Shown: one piece after another, positions 25,937 to 32,792 of the stretch
Layout: the number at the start of each line of letters is the position of its first letter
Numbering within the stretch: position 1 is the stretch's first letter
Assembly (NCBI GenBank): GCA_004557285.1
Contig: SFEK01000002.1
Coordinates: 1 to 33,095, forward strand
DNA: 33,095 nucleotides
Direction of reading: 5' to 3'
Origin: Bacteroidales bacterium
GTDB taxonomy: Bacteria > Bacteroidota > Bacteroidia > Bacteroidales > Bacteroidaceae
The notes under the pieces: generated by a model
Told to the model about the DNA's origin: nothing
Database searches by the model: none
The model's input: only the letters and a program-made list of their open reading frames with translations
Program-made: the position numbers and the translations under genes

Positions 25937-25967
25937 CAAAGTAACAAAAAAAACTGCGTATATACAA
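25937..25967 (-). promoter_or_regulatory. Candidate promoter of the ftsX-folK operon
   Basis: Minus-strand TTG (25965-25967), 20-bp spacer, TTACTTTG (25937-25944): one mismatch to TAnnTTTG. Its position, 33 bp before ATG 25903, suits the chosen start. Confidence 0.45.
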
Positions 25968-26038
25968 TAGTTTAACGACTATTAACAGCAAAAACGATAA
26001 TATGGTGTCACTTTCTGTGCTTTTTCAGTCTTTATTTG

Positions 26039-26046
26039 TATTTTTG
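26039..26046 (+). promoter_or_regulatory. -7 box of the radical SAM gene
   Basis: TATTTTTG matches TAnnTTTG; the -33 region (TTTCTG) is poor. It lies inside the open frame that extends upstream of 26104, which argues that translation starts at 26104. Confidence 0.5.
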
Positions 26047-26103
26047 CACGGTCATCATGTGAATTTCACTCACATTACAAACAGAAACATTGAAAATAAT
26101 ATT

Positions 26104-26880
26104 ATGAGCACTATCATTTATCCGTCACCCATTTTCGGTCCTGTACACAGCAGGCGACTGGGCGTTTCTTTGGGAATTAACCTGCTGCCTGCCGACGGCA
26201 AGGTATGTACTTTCGATTGTATTTATTGCGAGTGTGGCTTCAATGCCGACCATCGCCCTAAGAAACCGCTGCCTACCCGTGAGGAGGTGGCCGTTGCGCT
26301 TGAACAGCAGTTGAAGAAGATGCAGACCGAGGGTCGGTTGCCCGATGTCCTTACCTTTGCAGGCAATGGAGAGCCTACGTTGCATCCTCACTTTGCAGAA
26401 ATCATCGATGATACCATTGCATTGCGCAATGCTTATTGTCCTGAGGCCAAGGTGTCGGTGTTGAGCAATTCTACCTTGGCATGTCGTTCTGAGGTTCATG
26501 CTGCACTGATGAAGGTGGATAACAATATCCTGAAGCTCGATACTGTGGATGCTGAATATATCACTATGGTGGATAGGCCAACAGGGGCTTATGATGTGAA
26601 TGGCATTGTGGATGCGTTGTGCTCATTCAATGGCCATGTGATTGTGCAGACCATGTTCATGCGTGGCGAGAGTGGAGGCGTGGATGTGGACAACACGGAC
26701 GACCGTTATGTCAGACCTTGGCTTGAGGCCGTGAAACGCATTGCCCCACAGCAGGTGATGATCTACACCATCGACCGTGAGACACCTGACCACGGATTAC
26801 AGAAGGCTCCTGCTGATGTGCTCAATGCCATCCGCGACCGTGTGGTGGCCGCAGGCATCCCCTGCACAGCATCGTATTAG
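26104..26880 (+). CDS. Radical SAM protein, COG0731 (wyosine/SPL-like) type
   Basis: The protein has 258 residues from ATG 26104. It has a radical SAM core with the iron-sulfur cysteines Cys35, Cys39 and Cys42 (CTFDCIYC, the CxxxCxxC motif) and the SAM-contact motif FAGNGEPTLHP. The start IYPSPIFGPVHSRRLGVSLG matches the COG0731 group of short radical SAM proteins, annotated as 'Fe-S oxidoreductase related to wyosine synthesis'. The reaction is not known for the bacterial members, so I give no gene symbol. It is a stand-alone gene, transcribed away from ftsX; a palindromic repeat lies downstream. Confidence 0.9.
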   Translation: MSTIIYPSPIFGPVHSRRLGVSLGINLLPADGKVCTFDCIYCECGFNADHRPKKPLPTREEVAVALEQQLKKMQTEGRLPDVLTFAGNGEPTLHPHFAEIIDDTIALRNAYCPEAKVSVLSNSTLACRSEVHAALMKVDNNILKLDTVDAEYITMVDRPTGAYDVNGIVDALCSFNGHVIVQTMFMRGESGGVDVDNTDDRYVRPWLEAVKRIAPQQVMIYTIDRETPDHGLQKAPADVLNAIRDRVVAAGIPCTASY

Positions 26881-27014
26881 CAGGTGGTGAGCGTGCGTTC
26901 TTGTATCGTTTGCATGATATTTTATAGGGTGTACAGTTTGATGTACAAATATCAGTAACAACGCCCTGAACCAAAGGTCGCCGGCTGAAAGGAAAGGCAA
27001 AGGGTAACCTACTC

Positions 27015-27051
27015 ATAGCCCAGGGTGTCGCTACGCTCTACCCTGGGCTAT
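27015..27051. repeat. Palindromic element (perfect 12-bp stem) after the radical SAM gene
   Basis: ATAGCCCAGGGT (27015-27026) pairs perfectly with 27040-27051 around a 13-base loop. A small GCGC-TTTT-GCGC hairpin follows (27052-27063). The sequence reminds me of dispersed palindromes I have met in Bacteroidales intergenic DNA, but I cannot confirm copy number here: it occurs once in this window. A looser 8-bp pair (26915-26922/26947-26954) precedes it. No gene is seen in 26881-27140. It could also end transcription of the radical SAM gene. Confidence 0.6.
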
Positions 27052-27140
27052 GCGCTTTTGCGCTTACAGCGCGACAATTACCGACATTAACTTCAGAATT
27101 AGGATATTCAATTTTTGCACATCAAATTGGACACCCTAAT

Positions 27141-27186
27141 AAAAACAGAAGTCGGCAATAAGATGAAATCTTGTTGCCGACTTCTG
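27141..27186 (-). terminator. Intrinsic terminator of tRNA-Pro
   Basis: A 19-bp stem (27146-27164 with 27168-27186, one wobble, GAA loop) is followed on the minus strand by TTTTTATTAG. It begins at the base directly after the tRNA discriminator, so trailer and terminator are the same structure. Confidence 0.9.
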
Positions 27187-27260
27187 TCGGGATGACTGGA
27201 CTCGAACCAGCGACCTCACGCCCCCCAGACGCGTGCGCTAACCAACTGCGCTACATCCCG
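27187..27260 (-). tRNA. tRNA-Pro (anticodon GGG)
   Basis: The minus-strand cloverleaf can be folded by hand. The acceptor CGGGATG pairs with CATCCCG. The D arm is GCGC/GCGC around AGTTGGTTA. The anticodon stem CGCGT/GCGTG (two wobbles) holds loop CTGGGGG with anticodon GGG, and the T arm contains TTCGAGT. Discriminator A at 27187; CCA is not encoded. It has its own promoter (27281-27312) and terminator. Confidence 0.96.
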
Positions 27261-27280
27261 TGCCTTCATTTAAGCGGATG

Positions 27281-27312
27281 CAAAAGTACATACTTCTTTC
27301 GATATATGCAAA
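27281..27312 (-). promoter_or_regulatory. Promoter of tRNA-Pro
   Basis: Minus-strand TTTG (27309-27312), 20-bp spacer, TACTTTTG (27281-27288): full match to the Bacteroidota consensus, 20 bp before the mature tRNA 5' end. Confidence 0.75.
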
Positions 27313-27399
27313 CTTTTGCCCCACTTTTTTGCTTTTTTATTGAAAAAAAACTGTTTTTCTTCTCATTCGCCCATCGAAAACAGGTGGAAAAACGGATTT

Positions 27400-28566
27400 T
27401 CACAGCACTTTCTTCAATCGTTCCAATGCCTCGTGGATGACGGCTCTGGGCGCGCCGACATTCATGCGCATGAATCCCTTGCCGCCTTGACCGAACATCT
27501 CACCGTCGTTGAAAGCCAGACGGGCCTTGTCCACAAACAGACTGACCAGTTGGTCGTGGTTGAGCTTCAGGTCGCGGCAGTCGAGCCATACCAAGAATGA
27601 TGCCTCGGGACGCAAGGGGCGCACGGCAGGCAAGTGGCGGCGGCAATAGTCCTCCACGAAGATGATGTTCTCCTCAATGTAATGCAGCATCTGCTGTCGC
27701 CATTCCTCCCCCTGTTCAAAGGCGGCAATGGTGGCAATGGGAGCGAAGATGTCAGGCTCATTCAGTTCGTTGGCTGTGAGCCATGAGTAGAATTTCTCCC
27801 TCAGCTGGTCGTTGGGCACGATGGCATACGAGCTGACGATACCTGCAATGTTGAATGTCTTTGAAGGTGCGCCGAAAGTGATGCTGCATTGCGCCGCAGC
27901 TTCTGATGCCAAGGCAAAAGGCACATGCTGCTTGCCCCATAAAGCCATGTCGCCATGTATCTCGTCCGAAACCACGATGATGTGGTGCTGGGTACAAAAA
28001 TCTGCCAGTCGTGCCAGTGTCTGCTTGTCCCAGATGATGCCTGCGGGGTTGTGTGGATTTGACAGGATGAGTAGTCGGCAGCGGTCATCGGCCACAGCTT
28101 CAAGGTTGTCGAAATCCATCTCGTAAGAGCCATCGGCTTTTTCTCGCAACGGGTTGTAAACCACTTCTCGTCCATTGCCTTCGGGGGTCATTCTGAAGGG
28201 GTGATACACGGGAGGCTGGATAATCACCTTGTCGCCCGGACGGGTAAATACGTTGATGACCATTCCTATACCTTTCACTATGCCGGGGATGTAGGTCAGC
28301 CACTCGCGTTTTACCTTCATGTGATGGTGGTCGTCAATCCATTTCATCACCACCGGCCAATAGTCTTTGGGCTCTACGGTGTAGCCGAAGAGCGGATGCT
28401 CCATTCTCTTGCGCAATGCCTCCACAATGAAGTGAGGTGTTTCAAAATCCATGTCGGCCACCCATAATGGCAGCATGTCGGCACGCCCGTAGCGTTCTTC
28501 CAGCACATCGGTTTTCAGTGCCCCGGTGTTGCTGCGGTCAATGATTTTGTCAAAATCGTATGACAT
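27400..28566 (-). CDS. PLP-dependent C-S beta-lyase (MalY/PatB, cystathionine beta-lyase type)
   Basis: The protein has 388 residues, fold-type I PLP enzyme, class I/II aminotransferase branch. Family start: LPLWVADMDFETPHFIVEAL. The substrate loop is FGYTVEPKDYW. PLP contacts are SNPHNPAG, Asp201 in VVSDEIHGDM and the Schiff-base Lys236 in GAPSKTFNIAG; the carboxylate-binding Arg is near the end (KGFMRMNVGAPR). MalY/PatB enzymes split cystathionine to homocysteine, pyruvate and ammonia, and also cysteine to sulfide. It follows the Cys/Met-metabolism enzyme at 28589 by 22 bp on the same strand, which suggests cystathionine as substrate. Whether it prefers cystathionine or cysteine is not settled by sequence. 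Confidence 0.92.
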   Translation of the reverse strand: MSYDFDKIIDRSNTGALKTDVLEERYGRADMLPLWVADMDFETPHFIVEALRKRMEHPLFGYTVEPKDYWPVVMKWIDDHHHMKVKREWLTYIPGIVKGIGMVINVFTRPGDKVIIQPPVYHPFRMTPEGNGREVVYNPLREKADGSYEMDFDNLEAVADDRCRLLILSNPHNPAGIIWDKQTLARLADFCTQHHIIVVSDEIHGDMALWGKQHVPFALASEAAAQCSITFGAPSKTFNIAGIVSSYAIVPNDQLREKFYSWLTANELNEPDIFAPIATIAAFEQGEEWRQQMLHYIEENIIFVEDYCRRHLPAVRPLRPEASFLVWLDCRDLKLNHDQLVSLFVDKARLAFNDGEMFGQGGKGFMRMNVGAPRAVIHEALERLKKVL

Positions 28567-28588
28567 GATGCCTCAGTGCTTTACCTTA

Positions 28589-29776
28589 TTATATATTATA
28601 TGTACTCTCAACGGCTTGTCTGATGTCTTCAAAGATGTCATCGACATTCTCCAGTCCTATCGAAAGGCGCACGGTGGTGTCGAGCACATCCATGGCGGCA
28701 CGTTCTTCGTCAGAGAAGTTGCCGAATATGGTGCTGGCAGGATGTATGGCCAGTGTCTTGTTGTCGAACAGGTTGGTGGCGCGGCGCACCAGTTTCAGGT
28801 TGTTGATAAATGTGAAGCAGGCATTGCGGTCGGCCAGGTCGATGGTAATCATGGCGCCTGCAGTTTTGCCGAACTGTTTTTGCGCCAGTTCGTGGAACGG
28901 GTTGTCGGGCAGCCCCACATATCCCACATGTTTGATGCCCTTCACTGTGGTCAGTCGCTTGGCCAGTTCCATGGTGTTGGCAGACTGCAGTCGGTATCTG
29001 GCGTCGAGCGTTTCAAATCCCAATGACTGCATGTAGGCCACATGTGGGGTCATATAGGCACCGAAGTTGAAGAGCACCTCGTTTTTGATGATTTTGGCAA
29101 ATTGCTTGGCTGTTTCGTAGCAGATGATGAGGCCGCCCAGTGTGGTAGCTCCACCGGATAGATACTTGGTGCTTGACACCACCTCGATGTCCACACCCAA
29201 GGCCTGAGCAGAAAATTCGGTGAATGGGATGACCGTGGTGTCGGCCACCAATGGTATGTTGTGCTTGTGGGCAATGGCTGCCAGTGCAGAGAGGTCGGCC
29301 ACCTCAAGTTGAGGATTGGTGATGATTTCAAGAAACAGGCAGCAGGTGTTTTCGTCTATGCGGCTCTCCACCTCGTCCAGATCCAGCAGGTTGCAGGTGC
29401 GTGCCTCTACCCCAAAGCGTTGAAGGCTCTGTGTGATGAGCGAAAAGGTGTTGCCGAACATGTGCTTGGAAGTCACGATGTTCTTGCCTTGTGCAGCTAT
29501 GGCCAGCAGAGTGCCGCTGATGGCTGCCATACCCGACGACATGGCCACCACGTCGTGGGCACCCGTCACCGCTTTTACCTTGTCCTCAAAGTAGGTCACT
29601 GTGGGGTTCATCACTCTCGAATAGTCGGGGGCAATCACTCTCCCCGTGAAGGCGTCGGCCATGTCGGCGGCAGTATCAAATTCGTAGGCGGCAGTGTGAT
29701 ATACTGGCATACTCAATGCCCCATAGGCATCACGTCGGCCAAACGGAGTGTCTATGGCTTTGGTTTGATTGTTCAT
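28589..29776 (-). CDS. Cys/Met metabolism PLP enzyme (O-acetylhomoserine sulfhydrylase / cystathionine gamma-synthase family)
   Basis: This 395-residue protein belongs to the trans-sulfuration family (PF01053). Landmarks: MPVYHTAAYEFDT, the cofactor-phosphate loop DYSRVMNPTV, SSGMAAISGTLLAIA, EIITNPQLEVADL, VADTTVIPF and the Schiff-base Lys204 in SSTKYLSGGAT. The C-terminus has VRLSIGLENVDDIFEDI. The substrate could be O-acetyl- or O-succinylhomoserine with sulfide or with cysteine; sequence does not decide between sulfhydrylase (MetY) and synthase (MetB). The next gene encodes a C-S lyase, which favours the cystathionine route. Own -7 box at 29805. Confidence 0.9.
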   Translation of the reverse strand: MNNQTKAIDTPFGRRDAYGALSMPVYHTAAYEFDTAADMADAFTGRVIAPDYSRVMNPTVTYFEDKVKAVTGAHDVVAMSSGMAAISGTLLAIAAQGKNIVTSKHMFGNTFSLITQSLQRFGVEARTCNLLDLDEVESRIDENTCCLFLEIITNPQLEVADLSALAAIAHKHNIPLVADTTVIPFTEFSAQALGVDIEVVSSTKYLSGGATTLGGLIICYETAKQFAKIIKNEVLFNFGAYMTPHVAYMQSLGFETLDARYRLQSANTMELAKRLTTVKGIKHVGYVGLPDNPFHELAQKQFGKTAGAMITIDLADRNACFTFINNLKLVRRATNLFDNKTLAIHPASTIFGNFSDEERAAMDVLDTTVRLSIGLENVDDIFEDIRQAVESTYNI

Positions 29777-29804
29777 CTTTTTTATGTTAATTGTTTATTC
29801 GGTG

Positions 29805-29812
29805 CAAAATTA
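29805..29812 (-). promoter_or_regulatory. -7 box of the sulfur amino-acid operon
   Basis: Minus-strand TAATTTTG matches TAnnTTTG, 28 bp before the start at 29776. No -33 match and no recognisable SAM riboswitch between it and the ATG. Confidence 0.5.
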
Positions 29813-29866
29813 CACTTTTTATTGCTGAATGTACACCATTTGTGTCGAAAAAGTGATAAAATGGTG

Positions 29867-29903
29867 AAAAAAATAGCCCTGAAAGAAATGTTTCCTTCAG
29901 GGC
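29867..29903 (-). terminator. Intrinsic terminator of rpsO
   Basis: Arms 29876-29888 and 29891-29903 pair over 13 bp with one mismatch and a 2-base loop; on the minus strand TATTTTTTTC follows. It lies 28 bp after the rpsO stop. Confidence 0.88.
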
Positions 29904-29931
29904 AAATGCTTTTAAGCTGTCTCCGTGATGA

Positions 29932-30201
29932 TTATCGACGGAGGCCAAGAGCTTTGATTATCGCACGATAGCGGTTGATGTCGCGGTCGTACAGATAGTC
30001 AAGCAATGCACGGCGTTTACCTACCAAGATGGTCAGCGACCTTTGGGTAGTATGATCTTTACGGTTTTTCTTCAAGTGCTCCGTCAAATGGGCAATACGG
30101 TATGAGAACAATGCAATCTGGCTCTCTGGTGAACCAGTATCAGAGTTAGACTTTCCGTACTTGCCAAAGATCTCTTGTTTCTTAGCTTGATCTAAATACA
30201 T
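29932..30201 (-). CDS. rpsO: 30S ribosomal protein S15
   Basis: The protein has 89 residues from ATG 30201 (the frame stays open 15 codons upstream, but 89 is the universal S15 length and MYLDQAKKQEIFGKYG the usual start). S15 binds 16S rRNA at a helix junction early in 30S assembly. Landmarks: DTGSPESQIALFSYRIAHLTEHLK, KDHTTQRSLTILVGKRRALLDYL and the end YRAIIKALGLRR. It is a single-gene unit with its own -7 box and terminator, divergent from typA; in many bacteria S15 represses its own mRNA, but no such structure is evident in the short leader. Confidence 0.97.
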   Translation of the reverse strand: MYLDQAKKQEIFGKYGKSNSDTGSPESQIALFSYRIAHLTEHLKKNRKDHTTQRSLTILVGKRRALLDYLYDRDINRYRAIIKALGLRR

Positions 30202-30243
30202 GATGTAATGTTTTGTTAAAAGATAAAATTTAAATTGCGGCTG

Positions 30244-30251
30244 CAAAGGTA
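30244..30251 (-). promoter_or_regulatory. -7 box of rpsO
   Basis: Minus-strand TACCTTTG matches TAnnTTTG and lies 43 bp before the S15 start codon. Confidence 0.6.
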
Positions 30252-30410
30252 CAACTTTTTACTTAGACAACACCATTATCGTCAATATTTTTCTCTTTCG
30301 TGCTTTCTTTTTAACGTATTTTTATGTATTTCATGCCATTTCAAGTGTTAATAATATTGTATGTCAATGATTTTCTTGCTGCATATTTTTTCTATCTACT
30401 TGAAAAGTTG

Positions 30411-30418
30411 TACCTTTG
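30411..30418 (+). promoter_or_regulatory. -7 box of typA
   Basis: TACCTTTG matches TAnnTTTG. The AT-rich stretch upstream (30383-30400) lacks a clear TTTG at the right distance. The leader to ATG 30508 would be about 80 bp. The same octamer serves rpsO in the other direction, as expected for two translation genes. Confidence 0.6.
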
Positions 30419-30434
30419 CACCCGATTTTTAAAG

Positions 30435-30455
30435 GTGAGCCGGCAATAGGCTCAC
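30435..30455 (+). promoter_or_regulatory. Hairpin in the typA mRNA leader
   Basis: GTGAGCC (30435-30441) pairs with GGCTCAC (30449-30455) around 7 bases, near the start of the predicted leader. No U-run follows, so it is not a terminator. Its role is unknown. Confidence 0.4.
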
Positions 30456-30507
30456 TATGGTTGAAACTTTGGTGGGAATGTCAAGTTCCGCCCATTAAGG
30501 TATTAGT

Positions 30508-32307
30508 ATGCAGAATATCAGAAACATAGCGATTATTGCCCACGTGGATCACGGCAAGACCACATTGGTGGACAAAATGATGTTGGCAGGCAATCTGTTC
30601 CGCGACGGACAGGATTTGAGCGGCCAAGTGTTGGACAGCAACGATCTGGAGCGTGAGCGAGGTATTACCATTCTTTCCAAAAACGTTTCCATCGACTGGA
30701 AAGGTACGAAAATCAATATCATCGACACTCCGGGACACTCCGACTTCGGCGGCGAGGTAGAGCGTGTGCTCAACATGGCCGACGGCTGTCTGCTCCTGGT
30801 GGATGCCTTCGAAGGCCCCATGCCGCAAACCCGCTTCGTGCTTCAGAAAGCCCTGCAGATTGGCTTGAAACCCATCGTGGTGGTGAACAAGGTGGATAAA
30901 CCCAACTGCCGTCCTGAGGAAGTGTATGAGATGGTGTTCGACTTGATGTTTTCGCTCAATGCCACCGAAGACCAGCTGGACTTCCCCGTGGTATATGGCA
31001 GTGCCAAGAATGGATGGATGGGCGAAGACTACAAGACACCTACAACCGACATCACCTATCTGCTTGACAAGATAGTGGAGGTGATACCTGCACCAAGAAC
31101 GATTGAAGGTTCTCCACAGATGCTCATCACCAGTCTCGACTACTCCAGCTATACCGGCCGTATTGCCGTGGGCAGGGTGCACCGTGGAACGCTTGCCGAA
31201 GGCATGAACATCACCATCGTGCACCGCAATGGAGAGATGGAGAAGACACGCATCAAGGAGCTGCACACTTTTGAGGGCATGACCCATGTGCGCACTCAGC
31301 AGGTGAACAGTGGCGACATCTGTGCCATCATCGGTCTGGAGAAATTTGAGATAGGCGACACCATCTGCGACTTTGATAATCCCGAGCCGCTGCCGCCCAT
31401 TGCCATCGACGAGCCCACCATGAGCATGCTCTTTACCATCAACGATTCTCCTTTCTTCGGCAAGGAGGGAAAGTATGTCACCAGCCGCCACATCAACGAC
31501 CGCCTGCAGAAAGAACTGGAGAAGAACCTGGCGTTGAGGGTGCAACCCTTTGCCGACTCTACCGACAAGTGGATTGTCAGCGGACGTGGTGTGCTTCACC
31601 TTTCTGTGCTCATCGAGACCATGCGTCGCGAGGGTTACGAACTTCAGGTGGGACAGCCTCAGGTCATCTATAAGGAAATCGACGGAGTGAAGTGTGAACC
31701 TATTGAAGAACTGACCATCAATGTGCCCGAGGAGTTTGCCAGCAAGATGATTGACATGGTGACCCGTCGCAAGGGAGAGATGACCTCCATGGAGAGCCAG
31801 GCCGAGCGGGTCAACATCGAGTTTGATGTGCCTTCGCGAGGCATCATCGGTTTGCGCACCAATGTGCTTACTGCCAGTCAGGGAGAAGCCATCATGGCAC
31901 ACCGCTTCAAGGAATACCAGCCTTACAAGGGCGACATCGTGCGCCGTCTCAACGGTTCGATGATTGCTATGGAGACAGGCACGGCATACGCCTATTCCAT
32001 CGACAAACTGCAAGACCGCGGCAAGTTCTTCATCGACCCTCAGGAAGAAGTCTATGCCGGTGAGGTGGTGGGCGAGCATGTCCATGACAACGACCTTGTG
32101 GTGAATGTCACCAAGGCCAAGCAGCTCACCAATACCCGCGCCAGTGGTTCTGATGACAAGGCTCGCATCATCCCACGCACTGTGCTCTCATTGGAGGAGG
32201 CGCTGGAATACATCAAGGCCGATGAACTGGTTGAGGTGACACCCAAGAGCATGAGGATGAGAAAAACCATCCTCGACCACAACGAGCGTAAAAAAGCCAA
32301 CAAATGA
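30508..32307 (+). CDS. typA: Ribosome-associated GTPase TypA/BipA
   Basis: This 599-residue translational GTPase binds the 70S ribosome and helps large-subunit assembly under stress or cold. Motifs in order: P-loop AHVDHGKTTL (about 12-21), RGIT switch I, DTPGHSDFGGEV (G3), NKVDKPNCRP (G4); then an EF-Tu-like domain II (about 205-300), EF-G-like domain III and V regions with GRGVLHLSVLIETMRREGYE and SRGIIGLRTNVLTAS, and the BipA-specific C-terminal domain ending MRMRKTILDHNERKK. Length is normal. Single gene, with its own -7 box and a terminator 42 bp after the stop. Confidence 0.97.
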   Translation: MQNIRNIAIIAHVDHGKTTLVDKMMLAGNLFRDGQDLSGQVLDSNDLERERGITILSKNVSIDWKGTKINIIDTPGHSDFGGEVERVLNMADGCLLLVDAFEGPMPQTRFVLQKALQIGLKPIVVVNKVDKPNCRPEEVYEMVFDLMFSLNATEDQLDFPVVYGSAKNGWMGEDYKTPTTDITYLLDKIVEVIPAPRTIEGSPQMLITSLDYSSYTGRIAVGRVHRGTLAEGMNITIVHRNGEMEKTRIKELHTFEGMTHVRTQQVNSGDICAIIGLEKFEIGDTICDFDNPEPLPPIAIDEPTMSMLFTINDSPFFGKEGKYVTSRHINDRLQKELEKNLALRVQPFADSTDKWIVSGRGVLHLSVLIETMRREGYELQVGQPQVIYKEIDGVKCEPIEELTINVPEEFASKMIDMVTRRKGEMTSMESQAERVNIEFDVPSRGIIGLRTNVLTASQGEAIMAHRFKEYQPYKGDIVRRLNGSMIAMETGTAYAYSIDKLQDRGKFFIDPQEEVYAGEVVGEHVHDNDLVVNVTKAKQLTNTRASGSDDKARIIPRTVLSLEEALEYIKADELVEVTPKSMRMRKTILDHNERKKANK

Positions 32308-32348
32308 CCATGTGAAAGCCTCTTGGCTAAAGTTGAATGATCATCAAA

Positions 32349-32388
32349 GGGAAGCAAACCATCGGAAAGGTGTCTGCTTCCCTTTATT
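32349..32388 (+). terminator. Terminator of typA
   Basis: An 8-bp stem (GGGAAGCA 32349-32356 with 32375-32382), extended by an imperfect ACC/GGT part, is followed by TTTATT on the plus strand. Confidence 0.75.
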
Positions 32389-32450
32389 ATACTTACAGTC
32401 CCGAAGATTTCAGATTCTCTAATCCTTCTCTTTTATCAACACTACTAAGG

Positions 32451-32501
32451 TTGAGTTTTTTCCAAAACCGATGTAATATCTACGTTTTGGAAGAAACTCA
32501 A
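32451..32501. repeat. 18-bp inverted repeat upstream of the tyrosine recombinase
   Basis: Arms 32451-32468 (TTGAGTTTTTTCCAAAAC) and 32484-32501 are complementary at 17 of 18 positions, the odd pair being a G-U in RNA, with a 15-base spacer. It lies between the typA terminator and the recombinase. It may be a second terminator, but no gene needs one here, so a recombinase or regulator binding site is possible. Confidence 0.65.
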
Positions 32502-32792
32502 TTTTAATGTCCCTCCACATCTTTCTTTGCCAATTTTCCTCCTATCATTTTCCCCTTGTATCCCATATTTTTCCCCATTATTTCATGTTGACATAATTAT
32601 TCGTGGATTATCGTGAATAATCGGAATCAGCATGGCATCATTGAGTTCCTTTGCAGCCGATTCACCAAAATAGTGATAAGTTATGCAAAACGAAAATTTG
32701 ACATTCGTTTATGGTGCGGTGAGACACCGCACCTCCTGCACATATATATTATATATAATGAAGAACAATGTATAAGTTAATGATACAGCAAC
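32502..32792. other. AT-rich upstream region of the tyrosine recombinase
   Basis: No gene is seen. Structures present: GATTAT/ATAATC (32606-32611/32617-32622); a -7-like TTCCTTTG (32646-32653, one mismatch); a perfect hairpin GTGCGGTG-AGA-CACCGCAC (32714-32732); and an ATATATATTATATAT stretch (about 32741-32757). The base composition is clearly more AT-rich than in the neighbouring genes, as is common before mobile or phase-variable integrase genes. Confidence 0.5.

Noticed and set aside
25904..26103. Extended starts for FtsX (25939) and the radical SAM protein (26002)
   Set aside because: Both extensions reach into or past predicted promoter elements, and the family starts are the inner ATGs.
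27171..27440. 89-codon plus-strand frame beginning before and running through the tRNA
   Set aside because: Its start (MTGLEPATSRPPDACANQ) is the translation of the antisense of tRNA-Pro, a well-known false protein in databases.
28589..29812. SAM riboswitch before the sulfur amino-acid genes
   Set aside because: Only about 22 bp lie between the predicted transcription start and the ATG, too short for a riboswitch.
30202..30246. 15-codon extension of S15
   Set aside because: S15 is 89 residues almost everywhere, and the extension overlaps the -7 box at 30244-30251.
30481..32085. 534-codon minus-strand open frame opposite typA
   Set aside because: It lies wholly antisense to a certain gene. 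Its composition (His- and Val-rich) is what codon bias of the sense strand produces, and no domain is seen.
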